Shown here in pieces: positions 16,971 to 24,674 of a DNA stretch of 44,406 bases (the stretch's first letter is position 1; each line of letters starts with the position of its first letter). The DNA comes from Pseudonocardia sulfidoxydans NBRC 16205 (GTDB taxonomy: Bacteria > Actinomycetota > Actinomycetes > Mycobacteriales > Pseudonocardiaceae), in contig NZ_BJVJ01000051.1 of NCBI RefSeq assembly GCF_007989085.1, positions 1 through 44,406 of the forward strand, read 5' to 3'. The notes below the pieces were generated by a model that saw only the letters and a program-made list of their open reading frames with translations, did no database searches and was not told where the DNA came from. Made by a program: the position numbers and the translations under genes.

Positions 16971-18503
16971 TCAGCCCGCCGGTACCGCGTCGTCGCGCAC
17001 CGACTTCTCGACGACGAAGCGCTGCAGCTTGCCCATCGAGTTGCGCGGCAACGCCTCCGGCCAGACGACGACCGCCCGCGGGATCTTGTAGTCAGCGAGG
17101 TGGTCGCGGCAGAAGGCACGCAGGTCGTCGGACTCGACGCTCTCCCCCGGCTTCGCGACGACGACCGCGACGATCTGCTCGCCCCACTTCTCGTGGGGGG
17201 TGCCGAGCACGACGGTCTCCTGCACGGCAGGGTGCTGGGCGACGACCTGCTCGACCTCGGCGGCGTACACGTTCTCGCCGCCGGTGATGATCATGCCGTT
17301 CTTGCGGTCGACGATCCGCAGCCGGCCGTCGGCGTCCATGATCCCGATGTCGCCGGAGCGGATGAGGTCGCCGGTCCACGACGCAGCCGTGGCCTCGGCC
17401 AGGTTGAGGTAGCCGGACGAACAGGCGAGCGTCCGCAGCAGGATCTCGCCGCGCTCTCCCGGCGGGCACGGCTCGTCGTTCTCGTCGACGACGAGGATCT
17501 CGCAGCCGACCGTGGGATACCCGACGGTGCCGTCGAGCACGGTCTCGCGCGACTTGAGCTCGAACGTCGCGAACCCGCCCTCGGTCCAGCCGTAGGTCTC
17601 GGAGATCTCGACGTTCGGGAAGATGTCGTAGGCCTGCTCCAGCAGCACCGGCGACACGGCCGCACCAGCGGTCATCATCCGCTTCATCGCGGGCAGCGGG
17701 GTGCGGCCGCGGCGCTCCCACTCGGCCGAGATCATCGTCGTCATCGACGGGACGAGGAACGCCGCGGTGGACCGTTCGGCGAACTCGTCACAGGCCACGG
17801 CGGCGTCGAAGTTCGGCATGATCCGCACCCGGCCGCCGATCATCCAGCAGCACAGCGCGAAGCTGCAGTAGGACATGTGGAACAGCGGGCCGGGGACGAG
17901 CATGTCGTCGTCGGGGCCCAGCCGCAGCTGCCAGCCCCAGCGGAAGCAGTTGATCAGCCAGGTGTCGTTGGTCATCGTGGCGCCCTTGGGCAGCCCCGTG
18001 GTGCCCGACGTGTAGAACACCGCCGCCACCTGCTGCCCGACCGCCGGGTCGCCGGTGGGGTCGGGCAGCGGGGCGTCGTTGGGCACGGTGTCGAGGTCGA
18101 GCACCGTGACGTCGTGGTCGACGAGCGCGGCGACCTCGCGGGCCGTGTCGAGCAGCGCTCCGGCGGCGACCACCACGGTGGCGCCGGAGTCGGACAGGAT
18201 GTGCGCGATCTCCGGCAGCGCCAGCCGCGTGTTGACGGGTACCGACGCCACGCCGGCGACCATGGCCGCCGGGTAGATCAGCAGCGCGTCGAGCCCGTTG
18301 GGCAGCAGCGTCGCGACCATCCGGCCGTTGCGCCCGGCCGGTGTGTCCGCGATCGCCGCCGCGAGCCCGCCGACGCGCTGCCAGACCTGTGCGAACGTCC
18401 ACGACCGTTCCGGCGACGTCGGCGTCGCGAGCACCGTGGCGGCGAGGGCGTCGGGGCGGGACCGGGCGCTCATGCCCAGCATGTCGGCCACCGAGTACTG
18501 CAT
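16971..18503 (-). CDS. AMP-dependent acyl-CoA synthetase/ligase
   Basis: The 510-residue ANL-family ligase has the P-loop YTSGTTGLPKGATMTN (near 162-177), YGWTEGG (near 313), the hinge DRKNGMIITGGENVY (near 398-412) and the C-terminal Lys in PRNSMGKLQRF. It activates a carboxylic acid to its CoA thioester through an acyl-AMP. Its position between the solute-binding protein and the permease genes suggests that it traps the imported acid as a CoA ester. ATG 18503 has CGGAGGAG upstream. The acid specificity is unknown. Confidence 0.9.
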   Translation of the reverse strand: MQYSVADMLGMSARSRPDALAATVLATPTSPERSWTFAQVWQRVGGLAAAIADTPAGRNGRMVATLLPNGLDALLIYPAAMVAGVASVPVNTRLALPEIAHILSDSGATVVVAAGALLDTAREVAALVDHDVTVLDLDTVPNDAPLPDPTGDPAVGQQVAAVFYTSGTTGLPKGATMTNDTWLINCFRWGWQLRLGPDDDMLVPGPLFHMSYCSFALCCWMIGGRVRIMPNFDAAVACDEFAERSTAAFLVPSMTTMISAEWERRGRTPLPAMKRMMTAGAAVSPVLLEQAYDIFPNVEISETYGWTEGGFATFELKSRETVLDGTVGYPTVGCEILVVDENDEPCPPGERGEILLRTLACSSGYLNLAEATAASWTGDLIRSGDIGIMDADGRLRIVDRKNGMIITGGENVYAAEVEQVVAQHPAVQETVVLGTPHEKWGEQIVAVVVAKPGESVESDDLRAFCRDHLADYKIPRAVVVWPEALPRNSMGKLQRFVVEKSVRDDAVPAG

Positions 18504-18542
18504 GTGCTGCTCCTCCGGGCTGTTCTTGCTGGTGAGGGCGGG

Positions 18543-19724
18543 TCAGCTGATGCCGAACGTGACGACCTTGCCGCCGCTGGGCGTGAGGAACCCGGCGCCC
18601 ATCGGGCTGGTGTTGGCCCCGGACGGGTCGAACGAGACCTGGACGACGCCGTCGTAGGAGGCGCCGCGCAGCGCCGCCGCGACCTTGTCGACGTCGTCGG
18701 TCGTGCCGGCCTTCTCCATCGCCTGGGCGAGCATCGCGATGTAGTCGTAGTGCGTGAACGGGAACCACGTGACCTTGGCCGGGTCCACCTCGTACTCGGC
18801 CGCGTAGCGCGAGATGAAGTCCCTGACCTCGTCGGTGCTGGGGAAGGCCGGGTCGGCGCCGAGGACGAGCCACGCGTAGTTGTCGATCTTGTCGGCACGC
18901 TGCTGGCCGGGCAGGGCGGAGATGCCGCGGGTGATGAAGTTCTTGGTCAGGCCCGCGTCGAGCGCGGCGTCCATGATCGCGGCGGCGCGGCCGTCGCCGT
19001 TGTAGCCGATGAAGATGCCGTCGACGCTGCCGCGGGGGATCTGGTTGACGACGGCCGCGAAGTCCTGCGAGGCCGGGTCGAAGAAGATCTTCTGGGTGAC
19101 CTCGACGCCGTTCTGGGCGAATGCGGGGACGTAGGAGTCGGCGAGCGCGCGGCCGGTGTCGTCGTTGTTCATCAGCATCGCGATGCGCTTGATGTCGGGC
19201 AGCGCCTTGGTGACGGCGGGGATGTAGCCGTTGTTCACCATCTTGTCGTCGGACGCCGAGAGCTTGAAGAACGGCTTGTCGGGCGCGACGTAGTTCTGCA
19301 TCGAGGTCGTCACCGACAGGGCCATCACGTTGCCGGTGCGTTCGGCGGCGGTGACCATCGGCGGGATCGCGGGCGACATGTCGCCGCCGATCAGGTAGTG
19401 CGCACCGAAGCCGGTGATGAGGTCCTGGGCGTTGCGCGCCATGTTGTCGGGGTTGCTCTGCATGTCGGCCGACTTGAGCTCGAACGTGCACTGCTTGCCC
19501 GCCACGGTGAAGCCCTTGGCGTTGATGTCCTTGACGGCCATGTCGATCGAGTTCTGACCGTCGATACCGAATGCGGCGGCCGCACCGGTGGTGCTGAACA
19601 CCGAACCGATCTTCACGACGCAGTCGCCGCCGGCGGCGGAGCTACCACTGCCCCCGCCGCAGGCGGCGAGGACCAGGGCTCCGGCGAGGGTGACGCCGAC
19701 CGCGGCGGCACGGGTGGAACGCAT
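18543..19724 (-). CDS. ABC transporter substrate-binding lipoprotein (Liv type)
   Basis: The 393-residue protein has a lipoprotein signal peptide (LAGALVLAACGGG, Cys near 23) and the type I periplasmic-binding fold of LivK/amide/urea-binding proteins. IGSVFSTTGAAAAFG is near the mature start, and NNDDTGRALADSYVPAF lies in the middle. It captures the substrate outside the cell for the LivHMGF-like importer. ATG 19724 is preceded by AAGGAG; an upstream in-frame ATG at 19781 would spoil the signal peptide. It is the first gene of the six-gene operon. Confidence 0.9.
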   Translation of the reverse strand: MRSTRAAAVGVTLAGALVLAACGGGSGSSAAGGDCVVKIGSVFSTTGAAAAFGIDGQNSIDMAVKDINAKGFTVAGKQCTFELKSADMQSNPDNMARNAQDLITGFGAHYLIGGDMSPAIPPMVTAAERTGNVMALSVTTSMQNYVAPDKPFFKLSASDDKMVNNGYIPAVTKALPDIKRIAMLMNNDDTGRALADSYVPAFAQNGVEVTQKIFFDPASQDFAAVVNQIPRGSVDGIFIGYNGDGRAAAIMDAALDAGLTKNFITRGISALPGQQRADKIDNYAWLVLGADPAFPSTDEVRDFISRYAAEYEVDPAKVTWFPFTHYDYIAMLAQAMEKAGTTDDVDKVAAALRGASYDGVVQVSFDPSGANTSPMGAGFLTPSGGKVVTFGIS

Positions 19725-19814
19725 TGCAGACTCCTTCGTCCGAGGGGGTCCCGCATGCGATTCCGGCCGGTCGGATGTCACGACTCGGGCGTCGATGCGG
19801 TTCGCGCTGGAGGG

Positions 19815-19843
19815 ATTCGAGCAGATGTTGAAGTCGACGTCAA
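19815..19843 (-). promoter_or_regulatory. Promoter/operator-like element (site B) for the liv-type operon
   Basis: The 16-mer TTGACGTCGACTTCAA (on the minus strand, 19828-19843) is a near-perfect TTGA-N8-TCAA inverted repeat. Its first six bases can serve as -35; the best -10 at 17 bp is TCGAAT (19815-19820), which is weak. It is 91 bp from the start of the binding-protein gene. Confidence 0.5.
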
Positions 19844-19935
19844 GTCCGAGTCACGGCCTCTGCCGCACCGTTCGCGCCCACACGACAGCACCCCGACCTG
19901 CGACGACGCCGCACGGGGTAGCGCTGTTGCGCCGA

Positions 19936-21156
19936 TCAGTCGCGGCTGATCACGAGCGAGCTGTTCTGCCCGCCGAACCCGAACGCGTTGACCTGCACGA
20001 CGCCGATGTCGGCCTTCGCCGGCTCGCCGGTGACGATCCGGAACTGCGCGCCGTCCTCGACCTCGGACGTGCCGCCCACCGGCGGCAGGGCGCCGGCGTC
20101 CATCGCCTGCAGCCCCGCGATCACGCCCATCGCCGCCGAGGCCGCGCCGGTGTGCCCGACACTGCCCTTGATCGACGTCACCAGCAGCGAGTCGCCGCGG
20201 TCGCCGAACACCTCGTTGACCGCCTTGATCTCCACGGTGTCGCCCTTGGGCGTGCTCGTCGCGTGGGCGACGATCGCGCCGACGTCGGACGCCGCGAGCC
20301 CGGCGTCGGCGTGCGCGCGCCGGATCGCCTCGGCCTCCCACCTCGCGCTCGGATCGGGCGAGGACGGATGGAACCCGTCAGAGAGCGAGGCATAGCCCCG
20401 CACGACGCCGTGGATGTGCGCGCCCCGGGCGACGGCGCGCTCGTAGCGCTCCAGCACGAGGACGGCCGCACCCTCACCCTCGACGATCCCGGTCCGCCGC
20501 ACGTCGAAGGGCAGCATGGCCATCGCCGGGTCGGGCGCGCCCTGCGACATCCCGTACGACGTCTGGGCCCAGTAGAGGATCTCGGTCAGCCCGTGCTCGG
20601 TGCCGCCCGCGATCATCACGTCGGCCCGGCCGGACTCGATCATCTGCGCGGCCGTGCCGATCGCGTCGTTGGCCGACGCGCACGCCGACGACACCGTCAG
20701 CAGCGGGCCGTGCAGCTTCCAGCGCAGCGCCAGCTGGCCCGCGGCCATGTTCGGCCACGCCTTGATGTTGAGCTTGCGGTGGATCGCCTGCGGCCCTTCC
20801 AGATCCAGCGCACGCTGGGCCTCGGACAGCGACTGCACCCCCGACATCGTCGTTCCGAGGACGACCCCGGTGCGCTCGGCGTCGAGCTCCTCGTCGTGGT
20901 CGGCCACCGCCTGTGCTGCGGCCGCGATCGCGTACTGCGCGAAGACGTCGGTGCCGTCGACGACGCGGTCGTCCATCCACGCGTGCGGGTCGAAACCCTC
21001 GATGGTCGAGACCCAGGCGTGGCGTCCCGCGGCGGGGTCCGCCCACGGTGCCTCGACGATCCGGACCCGGCCGTCCTGGAGGCCGGAGGTGAACTCCCCC
21101 GCGCTCTGTCCGAGCGGGGAGACGATCCCGACCCCGGTGATGGCGACCCGCTCCAT
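19936..21156 (-). CDS. Stand-alone beta-ketoacyl synthase (FabF/KAS II-like)
   Basis: The 406-residue thiolase-fold condensing enzyme has the full Cys-His-His triad: SSACASAND (Cys near 159), VAHATSTPKGD (His near 300) and KGSVGHTGAASA (His near 335). It joins malonyl units to an acyl primer in fatty acid or polyketide synthesis. No ACP, FabD or FabG is next to it. It is controlled by a promoter carrying the same element as the catabolic genes. ATG 21156 has GGAGGC upstream and starts the typical MERVAITGVGIVSPLG. Its purpose in a degradation regulon is unclear. Confidence 0.87.
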   Translation of the reverse strand: MERVAITGVGIVSPLGQSAGEFTSGLQDGRVRIVEAPWADPAAGRHAWVSTIEGFDPHAWMDDRVVDGTDVFAQYAIAAAAQAVADHDEELDAERTGVVLGTTMSGVQSLSEAQRALDLEGPQAIHRKLNIKAWPNMAAGQLALRWKLHGPLLTVSSACASANDAIGTAAQMIESGRADVMIAGGTEHGLTEILYWAQTSYGMSQGAPDPAMAMLPFDVRRTGIVEGEGAAVLVLERYERAVARGAHIHGVVRGYASLSDGFHPSSPDPSARWEAEAIRRAHADAGLAASDVGAIVAHATSTPKGDTVEIKAVNEVFGDRGDSLLVTSIKGSVGHTGAASAAMGVIAGLQAMDAGALPPVGGTSEVEDGAQFRIVTGEPAKADIGVVQVNAFGFGGQNSSLVISRD

Positions 21157-21198
21157 GCATGCCTCCGCCGACACGACTTCCTGGTTTCCGACGATCCG

Positions 21199-21227
21199 AC
21201 CTTGCATGAAGTCGACGTCGAAGTCAA
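21199..21227 (-). promoter_or_regulatory. Promoter/operator-like element (site C) for the ketosynthase gene
   Basis: TTGACT (21222-21227) and CAAGGT (21199-21204) are 17 bp apart on the minus strand. The 16-mer is TTGACTTCGACGTCGA. It lies between the ketosynthase gene and the divergent TetR gene, so it could control both. Confidence 0.5.
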
Positions 21228-21341
21228 TATTCGTAGCGGTCGCGCATCCGGCGCCGCGCGACGTCGGCGATACGATCAGCCGACCCCGTGCGGTGCCACA
21301 CACTCCGCCGCGGCCGCAACGCGTGGGAGAGGTGCGACCCG

Positions 21342-22004
21342 ATGACCGAGACCGCGGAGAGCGCGGCGACCGACGCCGCCGCGACCCCGGCCCGACGCGC
21401 CGTGCCCGCGACCGCACGTGGCCGGCGCAGCCGACAGGCCCTCCTCGACGCCGCCCGCGTCGTGTTCGCCCGCGACGGGTTCACCAACGCCCGCATCACC
21501 GACATCTCCGACGAGGCCGGCGTCGCGCACGGCTCCTTCTACACGTACTTCAAGTCGAAGGACGAGATCTTCCTGGCGCTCATCGAGGAGCTCGAGGAGG
21601 ACCTGAGGGTCAGCGGCGACGGCGAGCGCGCAGGCGCCACCGACGGCTCCGCCTACGCCCGCATCCTGCGCGCCAACACCGACTACCTCACCGCCTACCA
21701 CGACAACCGCGGGATTATGGTCGTCTGGGAGCAGGCCGCGACGCTCAACGAGGAGGTCGCCGAACTGCGCAGCCAGGCCAGCGAACGGGCCGTCGCCCGG
21801 ATCGTCCGCTCCATCGAGCACATGCAGACCGCCGGCGACGTCCCCGCCGCCATCGACGCCCGCTACGCCGCCACCGCACTCACCGGCATGGTCAGCAACT
21901 TCGCCTACCGCTGGTGCCTGCGCGACGAGGACTTCGAGCTCGACAAGGCCGCCGAGCAGCTGAGCCGCCTGTGGGCCAACGCCCTGGGAATCCCGACCCC
22001 CTAA
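21342..22004 (+). CDS. TetR-family transcriptional regulator (paralogue of the one at 9.6 kb)
   Basis: The 220-residue chain has the helix-turn-helix RITDISDEAGVAHGSFYTYF (near 51-70) followed by KSKDEIFLAL. The C-terminus LSRLWANALGIPTP matches the operon-encoded TetR (LSLLWANALCVPVP). It is divergent from the ketosynthase gene, with site C between them, the classic setting for autoregulation. ATG 21342 follows GGGAGAGG. It is a main candidate for binding the TTGACGTCGA element. Its stop is 6 bp before palindrome copy 2. Confidence 0.88.
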   Translation: MTETAESAATDAAATPARRAVPATARGRRSRQALLDAARVVFARDGFTNARITDISDEAGVAHGSFYTYFKSKDEIFLALIEELEEDLRVSGDGERAGATDGSAYARILRANTDYLTAYHDNRGIMVVWEQAATLNEEVAELRSQASERAVARIVRSIEHMQTAGDVPAAIDARYAATALTGMVSNFAYRWCLRDEDFELDKAAEQLSRLWANALGIPTP

Positions 22005-22010
22005 GCCCCT

Positions 22011-22050
22011 GTGAGCGGCAATAGTCGCTATAGCGACTATTGCCGCTCAC
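22011..22050. repeat. 40-bp palindrome, copy 2
   Basis: This is a perfect palindrome with arm GTGAGCGGCAATAGTCGCTA. It lies between convergent genes: 6 bp after the TetR stop and 36 bp before the stop of the minus-strand kinase gene. The 13 bases AGGCCTGACCTGC just beyond its right end (22052-22064) are repeated beyond copy 3. Confidence 0.9.
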
Positions 22051-22086
22051 AAGGCCTGACCTGCACGGACTCGACTCTCCCCCGGC

Positions 22087-23157
22087 TCAGGCGTTCGCCA
22101 GGATCGCCGTCGCCCGCCTCACCAACTGAGGGATCAGCTCGCCGCGCTGCGCCATCCGCGGGTCCGTGCTCTCCCCGCGCAGCCAGCGGCTGTGCAGCTG
22201 CTGGAGCACCACGATCGTCTTCCACGCCGCGAAGGCCTCGTACCAGGCGCTGTCGCCGACGTCGTGACCCGCGCGCTGCGCGTAGCGCTCCACGACCTCG
22301 CCCCGGGTCGGCAGCCCGATCGTCTCCAGACCGGGCGGTGTGATCGCGCGGGCGTCCGGTGCGTCCGCGGGGTCCGGCCAGTAGTTGAGCAGGATGCCCA
22401 GGTCGACCATCGGGTCCCCCAGGGTGGCCATGTCCCAGTCGAACACCGACACGACGACGTCGGGGTCATCGGGCGCGAACTGGCAGTTGTCCACCTTGTA
22501 GTCGTTGTGCAACACCGCGTTTCGAGGCGACTCCGGCATCGTGTCCGCCAGGTGCGCGCCGATGCCGTCGATCTGCCCGGCCAGCGCACCGGCGTCGCCA
22601 CTCACGCGTTCCCAGCGCCGGTGCCACCCGCCGACCTGGCGTTCCAGGAACCCGTCCGGTTTGCCCAGTCCCGCCAGCCCGCATGCCGCCGGGTCGACGC
22701 GGTGCAGGTCGGCCAGGGCGTCGACCACCGCGAACCCGATCCGCCGGGCCGCGTCGGGCACGTCCGCCATCGTCGCCGGCACCGAACCCCACACGACGAC
22801 ACCCGGCCGGTACTCGACGACGAGGAAGTCCGACCCGACGACGTCGTGGTCGTCGCAGAACGCCAACGCCCGTGGCGCGCGCGGGAACTCCTGCCACAGC
22901 GAGGCGAGCGTCGTGTACTCGCGGCGCATGTCGTGCGCGCCGGGGGCGATCTCCCCGAACGGCGGCCGCCGGACGACGAGACGCCGGTCCCCGAACGACA
23001 CCCGGTAGGTCAGGTTGGCCGAGCCGTTCGGGAACTGCTCGACCGCGAACGGCCCGTCGAGCCCCTCGACGTGCGTGCGCAGGTACCGCTCCAGCGCAGC
23101 CCAGTCGAGCTCCTCACCGGGCCGGACCGCCGCGACCTCGTCGGGTTCCTCGTTCAC
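22087..23157 (-). CDS. APH-fold phosphotransferase, probably acyl-CoA-linked (ACAD10/11- or LvaA-type kinase)
   Basis: The 356-residue protein kinase-like fold has LVVRRPPFGEIAPGAHDMRREY (Lys/Arg-rich ATP lobe, given here as two joined parts near 60-80), the catalytic loop HNDYKVDN (Asp near 215) and the metal site FDWDMATLGDPMVDLG (near 240). The phrase DW(D/E)xxTLGDPxxDL is typical of the kinase domain of ACAD10/11 and LvaA, which phosphorylate 4-hydroxyacyl-CoA, rather than of antibiotic kinases. GTG 23157 is 4 nt after the MaoC-like stop; a longer start is possible but overlaps that gene. It is the last of four co-directional genes starting at 24.6 kb. Confidence 0.82.
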   Translation of the reverse strand: MNEEPDEVAAVRPGEELDWAALERYLRTHVEGLDGPFAVEQFPNGSANLTYRVSFGDRRLVVRRPPFGEIAPGAHDMRREYTTLASLWQEFPRAPRALAFCDDHDVVGSDFLVVEYRPGVVVWGSVPATMADVPDAARRIGFAVVDALADLHRVDPAACGLAGLGKPDGFLERQVGGWHRRWERVSGDAGALAGQIDGIGAHLADTMPESPRNAVLHNDYKVDNCQFAPDDPDVVVSVFDWDMATLGDPMVDLGILLNYWPDPADAPDARAITPPGLETIGLPTRGEVVERYAQRAGHDVGDSAWYEAFAAWKTIVVLQQLHSRWLRGESTDPRMAQRGELIPQLVRRATAILANA

Positions 23158-23161
23158 CCGG

Positions 23162-23587
23162 TCATCCCCCCTCGAAATGGAAGCGCGCCAACAACCGCGC
23201 GGTACAGGCGGGCTCAGCGGTCCCGTCGCGTTCGATGACAACACCCACCGCCACCTGGACCGCGCCTCCCCGGCCCGGCGCGGCCTCGTCGATCCGGGCC
23301 CGCAGCCGCACCCGTGAACCGACGGGTACCGGATCGCCGAAGCGCACGTCGTCCAGGCCGTAGTTGACGCCCATCGACGCGCCGGGGACCGCGAAGACCT
23401 CGGCCAGCAACGCGGCGGCGTAGGAGAGCACGAGCGTGCCGGGCAGCCCGTCGCCCCAGCCCTCGTCCGCGGTGACCTGGCTGAACGTGGCGGCGCGGGC
23501 GGCGTCGACCTCGACCCAGCCGGTCGTCCCGAGGTCGCGGCCCGACGCGGCGACGAGCTCGTCGGCCGTCGCGAAGACGCCGGTCAC
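23162..23587 (-). CDS. MaoC-like hotdog protein with degenerate active site
   Basis: The 141-residue protein resembles R-specific enoyl-CoA hydratases: an N-terminal helix, WVEVDAARAATFSQVTADE, then GVNYGLDDVRFGDPVPVGSRVRLRARI, the hallmark strand pair. The segment that normally holds the catalytic Asp and His (of the kind DHQWIHVDP...AHGY) is shortened to DEGWGDGLPGTLVLSY, so the His is absent. It may be inactive as a hydratase, or be a thioesterase-like or binding protein. The ATG overlaps the stop of the enoyl-CoA hydratase gene by 4 bp. Confidence 0.75.
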   Translation of the reverse strand: MTGVFATADELVAASGRDLGTTGWVEVDAARAATFSQVTADEGWGDGLPGTLVLSYAAALLAEVFAVPGASMGVNYGLDDVRFGDPVPVGSRVRLRARIDEAAPGRGGAVQVAVGVVIERDGTAEPACTARLLARFHFEGG

Positions 23588-24381
23588 CGGCCCTCGAACC
23601 GCGGCGGTCGCTTCTCGACGAACGCCGCGACCCCTTCGGCGACGTCGGCACTGTTGTTGACGACGTCGACGGCGAACTCGGCGTCGCCCAGCGCGTGGTC
23701 GAACGACGTCCCCGCGGCGCGGAGCATCAGCTTCTTCGCGACGCGCACGGCCAGCGGCGCCTTGGCGGCGAGGACCGCCGCCAACCCGGCGGTGTGCTCG
23801 TGCAGCTTCTCGTCGGGCACGACCTCGCCGACGAGCCCCAGCTCACGGGCGCGTTCGGCGTCGTAGATCTCGCCGAGCAACGTCATCCGCAGCGCGGCCT
23901 CCATGCCCATCGCGCGCGGGAAGAGCCAGGCGCCGCCCTCGTCGGGCAGCAGGCCGACGCGCCCGCTCGTGTCGCCGAGCCGGGCGCTCGCACCGGCGAC
24001 GCGCAGGTCGCACAGCAGCGCCAGGGTGAGCCCGCCGGCGACCGCGACGCCGTTGACCATGGCGATGGTCGGCTTGTCGAGGCCGTGCAGCAGCCGCCCG
24101 ACGCGGTGCATGCCCTCGCGCATCACCATCGCGTGCCCGAGCTGGCGACGTTCCGCCTCGTCGACCTCGTCGCTGTTGCGGACGTCCCCACCCGCGCAGA
24201 ACGCCCGGCCCTCGCCGGTGAGCACGAGCACCCTGGTGTCGTCGTCGGTCTGGTAGCGGGTGAGGACGTCGACGATCTCGTCGCACATGACCGTCGTGTA
24301 GGCGTTGAGCGCGTCGGGACGGTTCAGCGTGAGCCAGCCGATGTGATCAGCGGTCTCGTAGCGGATCGTTCGATACGTCAT
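23584..24381 (-). CDS. Enoyl-CoA hydratase/isomerase family protein
   Basis: The 265-residue crotonase fold has AFCAGGDVRNS (near 60-70), the second oxyanion region NGVAVAGGLTLALLCDLRVAG (around 108-128), and the C-terminal VEKRPPRFEGR typical of crotonases. It hydrates or isomerises an enoyl-CoA. It is the second gene of the minus operon from 24.6 kb, overlapping the biotin-carrier stop and the MaoC-like start by 4 bp each. Confidence 0.88.
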   Translation of the reverse strand: MTYRTIRYETADHIGWLTLNRPDALNAYTTVMCDEIVDVLTRYQTDDDTRVLVLTGEGRAFCAGGDVRNSDEVDEAERRQLGHAMVMREGMHRVGRLLHGLDKPTIAMVNGVAVAGGLTLALLCDLRVAGASARLGDTSGRVGLLPDEGGAWLFPRAMGMEAALRMTLLGEIYDAERARELGLVGEVVPDEKLHEHTAGLAAVLAAKAPLAVRVAKKLMLRAAGTSFDHALGDAEFAVDVVNNSADVAEGVAAFVEKRPPRFEGR

Positions 24382-24617
24382 TCCGGGGCCTCCTCGGCGT
24401 CGACGACCGCGATCAGGTCGCCGCTCTGGACGACGTCGCCGACGGCGACGGCGACCGACACGACGGTCCCCCCGGTCTCGCTCACCACGGGAATCTCCAT
24501 CTTCATCGACTCGAGGAGCACGATGGCCTGCCCGCCCGCGACCCGCACCCCGGCGGTGGCGCTGACCTCGAGGACGGAGGCGACCAGCTCGGCACGGATC
24601 TCCTCAGGGGGCTCCAC
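24378..24617 (-). CDS. Stand-alone biotin/lipoyl attachment protein (BCCP, Rv3221c/TB7.3-like)
   Basis: The 79-residue single biotinyl domain has the biotinylation motif ESMKMEIPV (Lys near 37) and closing GDLIAVVD. It looks like the small free carrier Rv3221c of mycobacteria. It could carry carboxybiotin for the carboxyltransferase at 10.3 kb, or have another role. GTG 24617 is chosen because it lies exactly 7 nt after the -10 hexamer TAGCGT; the GTG six codons upstream (24635) would lie upstream of that -10. It is the first gene of a minus operon with enoyl-CoA hydratase, MaoC-like protein and kinase. Confidence 0.85.
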   Translation of the reverse strand: MEPPEEIRAELVASVLEVSATAGVRVAGGQAIVLLESMKMEIPVVSETGGTVVSVAVAVGDVVQSGDLIAVVDAEEAPE

Positions 24618-24624
24618 GGGTGGC

Positions 24625-24667
24625 ACGCTACGCACTAATTGATTTCGACGTCAAGTTCGGCTACTGT
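24625..24667. promoter_or_regulatory. Divergent leaderless promoters sharing one operator-like palindrome (site D)
   Basis: The 16-bp element TTGATTTCGACGTCAA (24639-24654) is a TTGA-N8-TCAA inverted repeat. Rightwards, TTGATT (24639-24644), 17 bp, TACTGT (24662-24667), 7 nt, then GTG 24675. Leftwards, TTGACG (24649-24654), 18 bp, TAGCGT (24625-24630), 7 nt, then GTG 24617. Each half of the palindrome is thus the -35 of one promoter, so a single bound repressor would close both. Confidence 0.7.
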
Positions 24668-24674
24668 CCGCGTC

